Positions 42,924 to 51,569 of a DNA stretch of 64,000 nt are shown here, one piece after another. A program made the translations under genes and the position numbers. A model generated the notes under the pieces. It searched no databases. It had not been told where the DNA came from and saw only the letters and a list, made by a program, of their open reading frames with translations. Each line of letters starts with the position of its first letter. The stretch's first letter is position 1. Location of the stretch: positions 1 to 64,000 of the forward strand of contig NZ_JALJRA010000021.1 of assembly GCF_022968135.1 (NCBI RefSeq), in the 5' to 3' direction. Source of the stretch: Pseudorhizobium tarimense (GTDB taxonomy: Bacteria > Pseudomonadota > Alphaproteobacteria > Rhizobiales > Rhizobiaceae).

Positions 42924-44330
42924 CTATCGCAGCAGACCGAGCTGGGTCGGCAACCAGAGCGTGATCGCCGGAATGAACGTGATCAGCAGCAGGGCCACGA
43001 AGAGCGGGATCATCCAGGGCAGGATCGCCATCGTCGTCCGCTCGACCGAAAGCTTGGATATGCGCGAGAGCACGAAGAGCACCATGCCGACCGGCGGCGT
43101 CAAGAGACCGATCATTAGGTTCAGCGTGAAGATCAACCCCATGTGGACCGGATCGATCCCGTAGCGAGCGGCAATCGGCATCAGGATCGGCACGAGGATG
43201 CTGATCGCCGCAATTGTGTCGAGGAATGCACCGACGATCAAGAGCAGGATGTTGACGATGATCAGGAAGGTCCACCAGTTGTCCGTCAGCGAGAACATGA
43301 AGTCGGAAAAAAGCTGGGCTGCCTGGCTGACCGTCAGAAGCCAAGCAAAGATGGAGGCCGTGGTGACGATGAAGAGTACCGAGGCGGTCGTTTCGATCGT
43401 GTCGAAGCTTGCCTTGGTTAGCGTGCGCAGCGTCATTGTCCGATAGCGCACTAGGCCGAGGAAGAGAGACCAGATCACGGCTGCGACGGCTGCTTCGGTC
43501 GGCGTGAACCATCCCATGGTCATGCCGCCGATCAGAAGAACCGGCGTTAGCAGCGCCATCACTGCGGAGAAGTCGAAATACCAGTCGAGCGCGACGAGCG
43601 CGACGAGCGCGATCAGCACCGCAATGTTGATCGAGAGGCCCGCCAGGATGAGCAGATAAACGGCCGCCGGGAAAGAGAGAACGATAAAGATCTCAAGAGA
43701 TGCCCCCGCGAGCCTTCTCAGTTCGAAGGGCGTATCTGAACCCCAGCCCTTGCGATGGGCGAAGATGAAGACGGTCAGCATCATCAGGCCGGTCATCACG
43801 AGGCCCGGCAGGATGCCGGCCATGAAGAGCGCGCCGATGGAGACGTTTGCCATCATGCCGTAGATGACGAAGGGCAGTGACGGCGGGAAGATCGGGCCAA
43901 GCGTGGCGGAGGCCGCGGTGACCCCGACGGCCGCCTCCACCGGATAGCCGTGATCCTTCATCGCCTTGATCTCGATCGTGCCGATACCCGCGGCATCCGC
44001 AAGTGCTGTGCCCGACATGCCGGAGAAGACGACCGAACCGATGATGTTCACCTGTGCCAGCCCACCCTTCATCCAGCCGACGAGCGCCAGCGCGAAGGAA
44101 TAGATGCGGCCGGTGACGCCGGCGATGTTCATCAGGTTGCCGACGAGGATGAAGAAGGGCACGGCGATCAGCGGGAAACTTTCCACGCCGGCAATCATAC
44201 GCTGCGCCGCAATGATGTCGGGGGCGACGCCATAGATGACCAGATAGAGAAGCGAAGAAACGCCGAGCGACACCGCGATCGGTGCGCCCACGATCATGAG
44301 GGCGAGAAAGGACCCAATAAGAAGCAGCAC
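42924..44330 (-). CDS. TRAP transporter large permease (DctM)
   Basis: A 468-residue membrane protein with about 12 helices. It begins LLLIGSFLALMIVGAPIAVS and has the DctM features FFILVGNLMNIAGVTGRIYS and TAASATLGPIFPPSLPFVIY. It couples sodium or proton flow to uptake of an organic acid delivered by the binding protein, working with the small permease. It is in the operon with uxuA and uxuB, so a hexuronate or aldonate is the probable substrate. Length is slightly longer than the usual 425-440 residues. Confidence 0.92.
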   Translation of the reverse strand: MLLLIGSFLALMIVGAPIAVSLGVSSLLYLVIYGVAPDIIAAQRMIAGVESFPLIAVPFFILVGNLMNIAGVTGRIYSFALALVGWMKGGLAQVNIIGSVVFSGMSGTALADAAGIGTIEIKAMKDHGYPVEAAVGVTAASATLGPIFPPSLPFVIYGMMANVSIGALFMAGILPGLVMTGLMMLTVFIFAHRKGWGSDTPFELRRLAGASLEIFIVLSFPAAVYLLILAGLSINIAVLIALVALVALDWYFDFSAVMALLTPVLLIGGMTMGWFTPTEAAVAAVIWSLFLGLVRYRTMTLRTLTKASFDTIETTASVLFIVTTASIFAWLLTVSQAAQLFSDFMFSLTDNWWTFLIIVNILLLIVGAFLDTIAAISILVPILMPIAARYGIDPVHMGLIFTLNLMIGLLTPPVGMVLFVLSRISKLSVERTTMAILPWMIPLFVALLLITFIPAITLWLPTQLGLLR

Positions 44331-44333
44331 TGG

Positions 44334-44906
44334 TCAGACCCCCTGAACGCCGGTTTCGTTCGCCTTTTCGCGAACCGTCTTGTCGTTGATCATGTCCTTG
44401 ACGAAGTTCTGCACCGATCGCGCCAGCATCAGTGCAAAGGCGGCGAAGACGGTATAGAAGACGTAGCCGCGCGGCAGGTTCACCGTCACCATGCGCTCGT
44501 TGCCGACGATGGCGATATAGCGCCACATCAGCCAGGTGGTGTAGGCGAAGAAGCCGATGACGATAATATCGACCAGAAGCTCCAGCCCCCGTCCCAGCTT
44601 GTGCGGCAGGAAGCGGTAGAGAATGTCGACGGAGATGTGCCGGCACATGCGCACGCACATCACCGAACCCATGAAGACGATGACGACCAGGCAGTTGGCT
44701 GCGATCTCTTCCGTCCAGGCCAGGCTGTTGTTCAAGGCATAGCGGGTGAAGAACTGCAGGAAGACGCAGATCGCCATCACCCAGAAGACAGCCATGTTGA
44801 ACCAGTCCTCCACCGCATAGGGTGAGAGGTCGACCGGGCCCGCCTCCTCCTCGAAGGCATGTGCCATTTCCTCGACGCTGATGGGCGCCTGATGTTGATC
44901 CTGCAT
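44334..44906 (-). CDS. TRAP transporter small permease (DctQ)
   Basis: A protein of about 190 residues with four membrane helices (for example WFNMAVFWVMAICVFLQFFT and EEIAANCLVVIVFMG), as in the DctQ family. I chose the ATG at 44906 because GGAGG is seven bases ahead; the frame extends to 44954, but those residues lie in a hairpin. It forms the membrane complex with DctM, whose gene starts three bases after its stop. Confidence 0.88.
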   Translation of the reverse strand: MQDQHQAPISVEEMAHAFEEEAGPVDLSPYAVEDWFNMAVFWVMAICVFLQFFTRYALNNSLAWTEEIAANCLVVIVFMGSVMCVRMCRHISVDILYRFLPHKLGRGLELLVDIIVIGFFAYTTWLMWRYIAIVGNERMVTVNLPRGYVFYTVFAAFALMLARSVQNFVKDMINDKTVREKANETGVQGV

Positions 44907-44933
44907 GGAAATCCTCCGCCGGTCGTGAGAAGC

Positions 44934-44966
44934 GACGAGCGCCCGGCGGTTCACCGGGCGCTCGTC
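44934..44966 (-). terminator. strong intercistronic hairpin after the TRAP binding-protein gene
   Basis: Thirteen complementary bases (GACGAGCGCCCGG at 44934-44946 with its complement at 44954-44966) close a seven-base loop. There is no T-run. A stem like this directly after a binding-protein gene usually protects the upstream message or reduces read-through. Confidence 0.65.
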
Positions 44967-44974
44967 CAGCGTGG

Positions 44975-45952
44975 TTACTGGACGGCGCGGATGGCTTCCC
45001 AGTCTTCCTTGTTGTAGCCGAACTCCTCGAAGCTCACCTTGTCGAGGACGGCCTTCTCGAAGTCGGGCTTGTCGACTTCCGTCACCGTGATGCCCATGCC
45101 CTTGAACTTGTCGACCAGCGCGTTTTCACGCTCCTCGATGATCTTGGTGCTGCGCTCGGCGGCTTCCTGCATCACCTCGGTGAAGATCTGCTTGTCTTCG
45201 TCAGAGAGCTTCGACCACAGCATGCCGGACACGACAGTGTTCAGGTGGTCGACGATATGGCCGGTGAGGCTGATGTTCTTCTGCACTTCGTAGAACTTCT
45301 TCGCCTCAATGGTCGTCAGCGGGTTTTCCTGCGCCTCAACCGTACCATTCTGAAGCGCGAGATAGACTTCCGCGAAGGCGATCGGCGTGGTGTTGGCACC
45401 GCATGCACGCGGCATGGCGAGATAGGCCGGAACGTCCGGCACGCGGATCTTCAGGCCCTGCATGTCGGCACACTTCTCGATCGGCTTGTTTGAGGTCGTG
45501 TGGCGCGTGCCGTAATAGGTGACGGCGGTGATGTGGTTGCCGCCCGACGCTTCCTCATACCCTTGAGCAAGCTTCTTGAAGACGTCGCTCTTGGTATAGG
45601 CGATCAGGTGGCTCGGATTGCGGAAGATATAGGGGTAGTAGGTGACGCCGATCGGCGGATATTCGCGCGATGCGAAGCTCGAGCCGGAGATGATGATGTC
45701 GACTGTGCCAAGCTTCAGCCCCTGGTTGATGTCGGCTTCCTTGCCGAGCTGTGAGGCCGGGAAGACGTCGATCTTATAGCGGCCGTCGGTGCGCTTGGCG
45801 ATCTCCTCCGCCGCCCAGACCGATTCCGTGTGGAACGGCTCGGAGGTTTCGTAGACATGCGCCCATTTCAGCGCGGTCTGTGCCTGGGCCGCCAGGGCCG
45901 AGACCAGAACGGCTGCCGTGGCGCCGAGAATGGTGGTGAGTTTCAACTTCAT
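44975..45952 (-). CDS. TRAP transporter substrate-binding protein (DctP)
   Basis: A 325-residue periplasmic protein. The signal peptide (about 1-24, ending AAQAQT) is followed by the DctP fold, with substrate region PFHTESVWAAEEIAKRTDGR and the conserved IRVPDVP stretch with the carboxylate-binding Arg. It presumably binds a hexuronate or related sugar acid and hands it to DctQ/DctM. It is the first structural gene after gntR in the operon. The hairpin after it suggests it is made in excess over the permeases. Confidence 0.92.
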   Translation of the reverse strand: MKLKLTTILGATAAVLVSALAAQAQTALKWAHVYETSEPFHTESVWAAEEIAKRTDGRYKIDVFPASQLGKEADINQGLKLGTVDIIISGSSFASREYPPIGVTYYPYIFRNPSHLIAYTKSDVFKKLAQGYEEASGGNHITAVTYYGTRHTTSNKPIEKCADMQGLKIRVPDVPAYLAMPRACGANTTPIAFAEVYLALQNGTVEAQENPLTTIEAKKFYEVQKNISLTGHIVDHLNTVVSGMLWSKLSDEDKQIFTEVMQEAAERSTKIIEERENALVDKFKGMGITVTEVDKPDFEKAVLDKVSFEEFGYNKEDWEAIRAVQ

Positions 45953-45987
45953 TTTCTTCCTCCCAGGTTGAAGTCAAAAGGGCATGC

Positions 45988-46737
45988 TTACTCTCCGCCG
46001 GCACATCTCCATGAGGCGGGTATCGTACTGTCGGCCGGCTCCTCGCCGAAACTCTCCGACAGCCGGATCTGCGACTGGTCGAGATGCGCGCGCATGGCAG
46101 CGCGCGCAGCTTGCGGATCGCGGGCGGCAATGGCATCGCGAATGGCGCGATGCTCCTCCATGGCAGCCCGCCATGTCTGCGGATTCTCGAAATAGCTTGC
46201 GAGCTTCTCGAAATACGGCGTCATGCGCAGATCGTGGATGCTGCCGACGAAGCGGTTCAGCGTGCCGTTATCCAGAATGTCGGCGACCGCGACGTGGAAG
46301 TCGCGGTCCAGCGCCAGCGCTACCGGCCGGTCCTCGAGGCTCTCGGCCATGCGGTCGAGAAGGCCGTCGAGCGCCGAAATCTGGTCAGGCAGGACCACGC
46401 GGGCCGCTTCTTCCGCAATGGAACATTCCACAATGGCCCTCGCCCTAAGAAGTTCGAAAGGCCCTTCGGCTTCCACTTCCGGCAAAGGGGGTTGAACGGA
46501 AATCGGCTTAGGCGAGGACACATAAACGCCTGATCCCATCCGGATGTGAACGCGACCTTCGACTTCGAGCACGATAAGAGCTTCACGAACAGTCGGACGG
46601 GAGACGGCAAGGAGCTCTGCAAGCTCACGCTCGGCCGGCAGCCGAGACCCGTCGGTAAAGACACCGCGGTCGATCAGGCTGCGCATCTGGTCCGCCACCT
46701 GATGATACAGGCGGCGTGATTTCACGACCGAAAACAT
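45988..46737 (-). CDS. GntR-family (FadR/FCD) regulator of the hexuronate operon
   Basis: A regulator of about 249 residues. The winged helix (about 8-72, PAERELAELLAVSRPTVREA) is followed by an FCD ligand-binding domain (about 95-230, with the metal-site pattern RDFHVAVADILD and MEEHRAIRDAIAARD). ATG 46737 is preferred (GGGAGGG just upstream). It begins the minus-strand operon gntR-dctPQM-idnD-uxuAB and is most likely its repressor. It is about as long as, and similar in layout to, the other GntR at 29.3 kb but clearly not a recent duplicate. Confidence 0.9.
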   Translation of the reverse strand: MFSVVKSRRLYHQVADQMRSLIDRGVFTDGSRLPAERELAELLAVSRPTVREALIVLEVEGRVHIRMGSGVYVSSPKPISVQPPLPEVEAEGPFELLRARAIVECSIAEEAARVVLPDQISALDGLLDRMAESLEDRPVALALDRDFHVAVADILDNGTLNRFVGSIHDLRMTPYFEKLASYFENPQTWRAAMEEHRAIRDAIAARDPQAARAAMRAHLDQSQIRLSESFGEEPADSTIPASWRCAGGE

Positions 46738-46771
46738 GAACCCTCCCAACGCGCCCTCCTCGACGCGTGAC

Positions 46772-46790
46772 TGGTAAGCTGGCCTTACCA
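46772..46790. promoter_or_regulatory. GntR-type operator upstream of the hexuronate operon
   Basis: TGGTAAG (46772-46778) and CTTACCA (46784-46790) are perfect inverted arms with a five-base spacer, 35 bases upstream of the gntR start. TGGT/ACCA ends are typical of FadR-group regulators, so autorepression is likely. Confidence 0.65.
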
Positions 46791-46890
46791 ATACCGAGAC
46801 TCATATATTGATGTCTGACAACCTGTCAATGGCATGCTTTGGACATCCGGCAGGCAATATCTGGCGCAAGATGAGCCGCGTCTACCATGC

Positions 46891-46910
46891 AAAAAAGCCA
46901 GCGCCGGCTG
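46891..46910 (-). terminator. terminator of the BASS transporter gene
   Basis: On the minus strand, AGCCG and its partner around a GCGC loop are followed by GGCT and six T (46896-46891). It lies about 20 bases after the BASS transporter stop. Confidence 0.6.
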
Positions 46911-46930
46911 AATGCCGACACTTGTTCTGG

Positions 46931-47896
46931 TCAAAGACGGGGTGCTACCGGTTCCGCGGCAACCGCGACGTCATCGCTGCGTCCGGAGAACCAGTTCGCG
47001 AGAAGCGCGCCCGAGATGTTGTGCCACACGCTGAAGATCGCGCTCGGCACGGCGGCGACCGGCGAGAAATAGGCGTTGGCAAGCGCTGCGCCGAGGCCGC
47101 TGTTCTGCATGCCGACTTCGATGGCGATGGCCTTCCTCTTGGCGAGCGACAAGCCGAACGCCCTGGCGGCGAAGAAGCCGAGCAAATAGCCGAGACCGTT
47201 GTGGAGCACGACGACGGCAAAGATCATCAGTCCGGACTGGGCGATCGCGCCTCTGCTGGCGCCGACAACGGCAGCAACGATCAGGACGATGCCGACCACG
47301 CTGACCAGCGGCAGGACAGGAAGAGCACCACGCACGAGGCCGGGCGCCAGCTTCTGCAACGCAAAACCCAAGGCCAATGGCACGAGTACGACCTTCACGA
47401 TGCTGAGGAACATGGCCATCGCATCGACCGGCAGGTAGTGGCTGGCAAACATCCAGACCAGGAACGGCGTGATGATCGGCGCGGCAAGCGTCGTTACCGA
47501 TGTGCAGGCGACGGAGAGAGCGACGTCTCCTTTGCTCAGGAAAGTCATGACATTGGAGGACGTGCCGCCCGGGCAGCAGCCGACCAGAATGACGCCCGCG
47601 GCCACTTCCGGCGACATCGGGATGATCCGCGTCAGGAGCACGGCGAGCAGCGGCATGATGAGGAACTGCGAAACGACGCCGATGCCGACTTCGACCGGGC
47701 GCTTCACCACTTCCTTGAAGTCGTCGACCGAGATGGTCAGCCCCATGCCGAACATGATGATAGCGAGCAACGTGACGATCCAGGGCGCCAGCTGCTTGAA
47801 GGTTTCGGGGAAGAAGAAGCCGCCGACAGCGAAGAGGATGACCCAGAGGGCAAAGCTCTTGCCGACGAAGGCAGAAAAGGATGAAAGAAATTTCAA
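46931..47896 (-). CDS. bile acid:sodium symporter family (BASS) transporter
   Basis: A 321-residue inner-membrane protein with 9-10 helices and the BASS signatures GVILVGCCPGGTSSNVMTFL and AIEVGMQNSGLGAALANAYF. Bacterial members import small organic anions such as pantoate or keto acids with sodium. It resembles the group that includes the pantothenate-precursor transporters, but the substrate is not determinable. It is a single gene, divergent from the ArsR-SRPBCC pair. Confidence 0.88.
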   Translation of the reverse strand: MKFLSSFSAFVGKSFALWVILFAVGGFFFPETFKQLAPWIVTLLAIIMFGMGLTISVDDFKEVVKRPVEVGIGVVSQFLIMPLLAVLLTRIIPMSPEVAAGVILVGCCPGGTSSNVMTFLSKGDVALSVACTSVTTLAAPIITPFLVWMFASHYLPVDAMAMFLSIVKVVLVPLALGFALQKLAPGLVRGALPVLPLVSVVGIVLIVAAVVGASRGAIAQSGLMIFAVVVLHNGLGYLLGFFAARAFGLSLAKRKAIAIEVGMQNSGLGAALANAYFSPVAAVPSAIFSVWHNISGALLANWFSGRSDDVAVAAEPVAPRL

Positions 47897-48013
47897 GACG
47901 GACCTCGATTTAGGTTGTTCTGCTTCGCCTTTATGACGCCCTCCGAGGCTGTCAAGGCCAGCTTCAGGCGCGCCAGTTCGCCCGGCCTAAATCCGGATCC
48001 AGAAAGATGTTAC

Positions 48014-48071
48014 TCAACCAAACGGTTGACAAACGAGTTGATCTGATAGATATTCAACTACATGGTTGAAT
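48014..48071. promoter_or_regulatory. two operator-like inverted repeats for the ArsR regulator
   Basis: TCAACC (48014-48019) and GGTTGA (48024-48029) form one palindrome with a four-base centre. ATTCAAC (48052-48058) and GTTGAAT (48065-48071) form a second one that overlaps the arsR-type start codon at 48062. Both share the TCAAC/GTTGA half-site, as expected for autorepression by an ArsR dimer. Confidence 0.6.
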
Positions 48072-48424
48072 TAAGCACACCTCAGCTCGACATCGTGTTC
48101 CACGCCCTTGGAGATGCAACGCGAAGAAGCATGCTGCGGCAGCTTTCGTCCGGCGACCGCACGGTCGGCGAACTGGCGGCCCCTTATGCAATCTCCCTTG
48201 CGGCCGCGTCCAAGCACATCAAGGCGCTTGAACATGCCGGGCTCATTCGGCGGGAGGTGCGCGGGCGCACCCATGTCTGCCGCCTTGAACCCGGGCCGCT
48301 GGCAAGTGCTCATCAATGGCTGACCTTCTACGAGCGCTTCTGGGAAAGCCGCCTCGATGTGCTCGAACGCGTCCTCCGGGAGGAGGCAAACGGCAACCCC
48401 GCCAATAGCAAGACAGGAGACTGA
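48062..48424 (+). CDS. ArsR-family transcriptional regulator
   Basis: A 120-residue winged-helix regulator. The core is DATRRSMLRQLSSGDRTVGE, then the recognition helix ISLAAASKHIKALEHAGLI and the wing RREVRGRTHVCRL. No Cys pair for metal binding (such as CxC in the recognition helix) is present, so it is not a classical arsenic or zinc sensor. It belongs to the group that is coupled with SRPBCC genes. The SRPBCC gene begins two bases after its stop. Confidence 0.9.
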   Translation: MVELSTPQLDIVFHALGDATRRSMLRQLSSGDRTVGELAAPYAISLAAASKHIKALEHAGLIRREVRGRTHVCRLEPGPLASAHQWLTFYERFWESRLDVLERVLREEANGNPANSKTGD

Positions 48425-48426
48425 GC

Positions 48427-48957
48427 ATGAATGATACCGCCACCCTCGACGCCTATGGCGTCCTCACCGAACCCGCTACCCTGAAGATCGAAAGGTTGCT
48501 GCCCGGCACCGTCGACCGCGTGTGGGCCTATCTGACGCAAAGCGAGTTGCGCCGCCTGTGGCTCGCGTCCGGAGAAATGGAGTTGAAGCCGGGGGCTTCT
48601 TTCGAGCTGATCTGGCGCAACGAGGAGCTTTCCGATCCGCCCGGCCGACGTCCGGACGGTTTTCCCGAAGAACAGCGGATGGAGAGTTACATCATCGCGG
48701 TCGATCCTCCGCGCAGCCTCACCTTTGCCTGGCGGCAGGGAGAGGTGGAGTTCCGGCTGATGCCATCCGGCAACCAGGTGCTCCTCACCATCATCCACCG
48801 ACGCATTTCCGATCGTGCCAACACGGTGATGATCGGCGCCGGCTGGCACATGCACCTCAACATTCTCACCAGCCGCTTGGCCGGGCAAAAGCCTGAAACG
48901 TTCTGGGATGGCTGGACGCGGCTGCGAGAAGAATACGATCGGCGCATCCCTGCTTAA
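48427..48957 (+). CDS. SRPBCC (AHSA1-type) domain protein
   Basis: A 176-residue START/SRPBCC protein of the AHSA1 group. It opens LKIERLLPGTVDRVWAYLTQ and has the pattern SELRRLW and LTFAWRQGEVEFRL, ending with WHMHLNILTSRLAG. These proteins form a hydrophobic cavity and are often encoded with ArsR regulators; the ligand and role are unknown. It is co-transcribed with arsR (two-base gap) and probably controlled by it. No signal peptide is present. Confidence 0.85.
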   Translation: MNDTATLDAYGVLTEPATLKIERLLPGTVDRVWAYLTQSELRRLWLASGEMELKPGASFELIWRNEELSDPPGRRPDGFPEEQRMESYIIAVDPPRSLTFAWRQGEVEFRLMPSGNQVLLTIIHRRISDRANTVMIGAGWHMHLNILTSRLAGQKPETFWDGWTRLREEYDRRIPA

Positions 48958-49074
48958 ACCGAGGACGGATCCCTCCGCCCCGGCGGGGTCCGTCGCCCTG
49001 CCAGCATGGTCAGCCTGAGATGACCCGGCTTCGGCAATCCGCTAGTCTCTGCCTCCCTTACCTTGGAGGTAGTC

Positions 49075-49446
49075 ATGTTACGCGGCCTTGCGGCTCTTCT
49101 GTTTTTTCAACTCCTTGGCGAGAGCCTGGTCTTCCTCACAGGCGTTCCTGTTCCAGGGCCGGTAGTCGGGCTCGTGCTTCTCTTCCTCGTTTTGCTGGCG
49201 CTTCGCGGCCGCTGGCGCGAAACGGTAGCGGCGGTGGAGGCTGCGGCCGGAGCGCTGCTCGGCAATCTCGGCCTTTTTTTCGTGCCCGCCGGCGTGGGTG
49301 TGGTGGCACTATGGGGCGTGGTGCAGGACGAAGGCGGCGCGATCGCTGCAGTTCTCGTTCTCTCCGCAATCTTTACCCTTGCCGTAACCGTCTGGACCTT
49401 CCTTGCCGCGCGGCGTCTGCTCGGCCACAAGGATACGGCTGCATGA
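49075..49446 (+). CDS. lrgA: LrgA/CidA-family holin-like protein
   Basis: A 123-residue membrane protein with four helices and the family stretch LLGESLVFLTGVPVPGPVVG and LGLFFVPAGVGVVAL. LrgA/CidA proteins modulate cell lysis or pyruvate and other small-molecule export together with LrgB. The ATG at 49075 has GGAGG upstream. Its stop overlaps the start of lrgB (ATGA), so the two are coupled. The family is certain; the transported molecule is not. Confidence 0.88.
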   Translation: MLRGLAALLFFQLLGESLVFLTGVPVPGPVVGLVLLFLVLLALRGRWRETVAAVEAAAGALLGNLGLFFVPAGVGVVALWGVVQDEGGAIAAVLVLSAIFTLAVTVWTFLAARRLLGHKDTAA

Positions 49447-50162
49447 AGAGCCCCGTCGACCTCTGGGTCTATCTCTCCACCTCGCCGCTCATCTGGCTGA
49501 CGTTGACGCTCTGCACCTGGATCTTTGCCTCCGAGATCTCACGCCGTCTCGACCGCAACCCGCTGGTCAATCCGGTGCTGACATCCATCCTGCTGCTGTC
49601 GCTGATCATGACCGTCTTCGACATCCCCTATCAGCAGTTCTTCCAAGGTGCGCAGTTCGTCCACTTCCTACTCGGCCCGGCAACAGTTGCAATCGCCGTC
49701 CCGTTGTCCCGCCAATGGGAAAGGGTCCGGCGCCTGCTGCTGCCGATTGCGGCCGCGCTTTTGGCCGGATCGCTGGCGGCAGTCTCCTCCGTGCTGTTGC
49801 TCGGCGCATTGACCGGCCTTTCGCAAGAGGTGCTGATCTCCTTTCTGCCGAAGTCGGCAACGGCTGGGGTCGCCATGGCGATCTCCGCCTCGCTCGGCGG
49901 CAACCCATCGCTCACCGCCGTGCTTGTCATCCTCACCGGCATCATCGGCGCACTGATCGTCACGCCCTTCATGAATTTGATGGGCATCCGCGACTACGCC
50001 GCCCGCGGCTTTGCCGTTGGGCTTACCTCCCACGGCATTGGCACCGCACGCGCCTATGAAGTCGACGAGACGGCGGGGCTCTTTGCCGGAATTGCCATGG
50101 CGCTCAATGCCGTCGCCACGTCGATCGTGGTGCCGTTGGCTGCCGCCTGGCTGAACGGATAG
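49443..50162 (+). CDS. lrgB: LrgB-family membrane protein
   Basis: A 239-residue protein with 6-8 helices. LrgB hallmarks are NPLVNPVLTSILLL, FLLGPATVAIAVPL, LPKSATAGVAMAISASLGG and SHGIGTARAYE. It pairs with LrgA as an antiholin-like or metabolite-transport module. It starts inside the lrgA stop. The mscS gene lies convergent with only seven bases between, so no separate terminator fits there. Confidence 0.92.
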   Translation: MKSPVDLWVYLSTSPLIWLTLTLCTWIFASEISRRLDRNPLVNPVLTSILLLSLIMTVFDIPYQQFFQGAQFVHFLLGPATVAIAVPLSRQWERVRRLLLPIAAALLAGSLAAVSSVLLLGALTGLSQEVLISFLPKSATAGVAMAISASLGGNPSLTAVLVILTGIIGALIVTPFMNLMGIRDYAARGFAVGLTSHGIGTARAYEVDETAGLFAGIAMALNAVATSIVVPLAAAWLNG

Positions 50163-50169
50163 CGTTGGC

Positions 50170-51480
50170 CTAATCATGCTCCGGCGGTGCCGGAGCCTTG
50201 GCGATCTCGACCGGCGTGCGCATGATGATCTCGCGATGGGGGAACGGGATCGAGATCCCGGCTTCCTTGAACGCATCCCACAACGCCAGCAGCACCTGCC
50301 CGCGAACGTTGGTGAGGCCGTTGGCCGGATCCGAAATCCAGAAGCGGAGCTTGTAGTTGAGCGAAGAATCGCCGAAGGCGGTCATCCAGCAGACCGGAGC
50401 CTTGTAGGTGTTCGCGACGCGCGGGACTGTGGCTGCGGTTTCGAGCGCAATGCGGATCACCTCGTGCGGATCGTCCTCGTAGGAGGTGCCGAAGTCGACG
50501 TCGATGCGGACGAAGTCGCTGGAAAACGACCAGTTCACCACCTGCTGGGAGATGAAGTCCTCGTTCGGAATGAGGTACTCCTTGCCCTCGCGGGTGATCA
50601 CCGACACGAACCGCGATCTGAGGTCACGGATCGAGCCGAAGGTATCGCCAAGCGTGATGGTGTCGCCTGGCTTAATCGACTTGTCGAGCAGGATGATGAT
50701 GCCGGAGATGAAGTTCGACACGACCTTCTGAAGCCCAAAACCGATGCCGACGCCGACGGCGCCGGAAAACACGGTGAGCGCCGTGAGATCGATCCCGGTC
50801 GCCGATAGCGCGATTGCGCCGGCTATGATCATTAGCGTGATCTTGATCAGCTTGCTGATCAGCACCTTCAGCGAGGGCGACAGGTCGGCGGACCGCTGGA
50901 TCCAGTGCGACAATACGTTGCCGAGCAGCACCGCCAGCCACACAAGGGCCACTGCAAGAATAACGGCCTTCACCACAATCAGCAGCGAAAGCCTGAGCGT
51001 GCCGACGGTGATTGCGGCACTGTCGAGGGCGGCATAGAGTGGCTCGTCCAGACCGAGCGTGTGGACCGCCACGTAGCTCCAGCTCAGGATGGCGACGACC
51101 CGCGACAACGTCGGATTGCGGATGATTTTCGTTAATACCGAGATGACGAACCAGGCAGCCACCAGCGTCAGGGCTGTGGCAAGGAGCCAGCGTTGCGACG
51201 GCCAGACAAAGAGAGACATGACGGCTTCGGCAATCCAGAGCCATATGACGAGGTAAAGCCACTTCAACCGCCGCATAAAGGCTATGATGACCCGCAGAAG
51301 GTCCGGATTGCCCTTGATGTGGCGCGCCCGCGCCTCGACTAATGGTTCAGTACGCGAGGCCAGAAGCCACGACAAGATGTATCCGGCGAGGATGATCAGC
51401 GCCTGGTAGAGTGTCCATTCGTTCAGGACGAAGGTCCCGATCCAGACTTCAAGCTCCCGGATTGCTGTCGTTACGTCCAC
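50170..51480 (-). CDS. MscS-family mechanosensitive ion channel
   Basis: A 436-residue protein with an N-terminal set of about five helices, then the MscS pore helix and beta domain (FSGAVGVGIGFGLQKVVSNF, DKSIKPGDTITLGDTFG, VITREGKEYLIPNEDFI) and the C-terminal alpha/beta domain. It opens under membrane tension in the inner membrane, as a second osmotic valve besides MscL. Length is in the medium range for the family. It lies alone, convergent with lrgAB. Confidence 0.93.
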   Translation of the reverse strand: MDVTTAIRELEVWIGTFVLNEWTLYQALIILAGYILSWLLASRTEPLVEARARHIKGNPDLLRVIIAFMRRLKWLYLVIWLWIAEAVMSLFVWPSQRWLLATALTLVAAWFVISVLTKIIRNPTLSRVVAILSWSYVAVHTLGLDEPLYAALDSAAITVGTLRLSLLIVVKAVILAVALVWLAVLLGNVLSHWIQRSADLSPSLKVLISKLIKITLMIIAGAIALSATGIDLTALTVFSGAVGVGIGFGLQKVVSNFISGIIILLDKSIKPGDTITLGDTFGSIRDLRSRFVSVITREGKEYLIPNEDFISQQVVNWSFSSDFVRIDVDFGTSYEDDPHEVIRIALETAATVPRVANTYKAPVCWMTAFGDSSLNYKLRFWISDPANGLTNVRGQVLLALWDAFKEAGISIPFPHREIIMRTPVEIAKAPAPPEHD

Positions 51481-51569
51481 GGCGCGGCCTCTTGTTCCAA
51501 CCTGCGCCTTAAACCCGTTTGGCCGCAGATTGGTTCATCAGACCTCCGTCTAGCCCGGTGCATTGCGCT

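Noticed and set aside
29281..46737. The two GntR regulators as a recent duplication.
   Set aside because: They share family motifs only; effector domains and start regions differ throughout, so they are separate members of the family.
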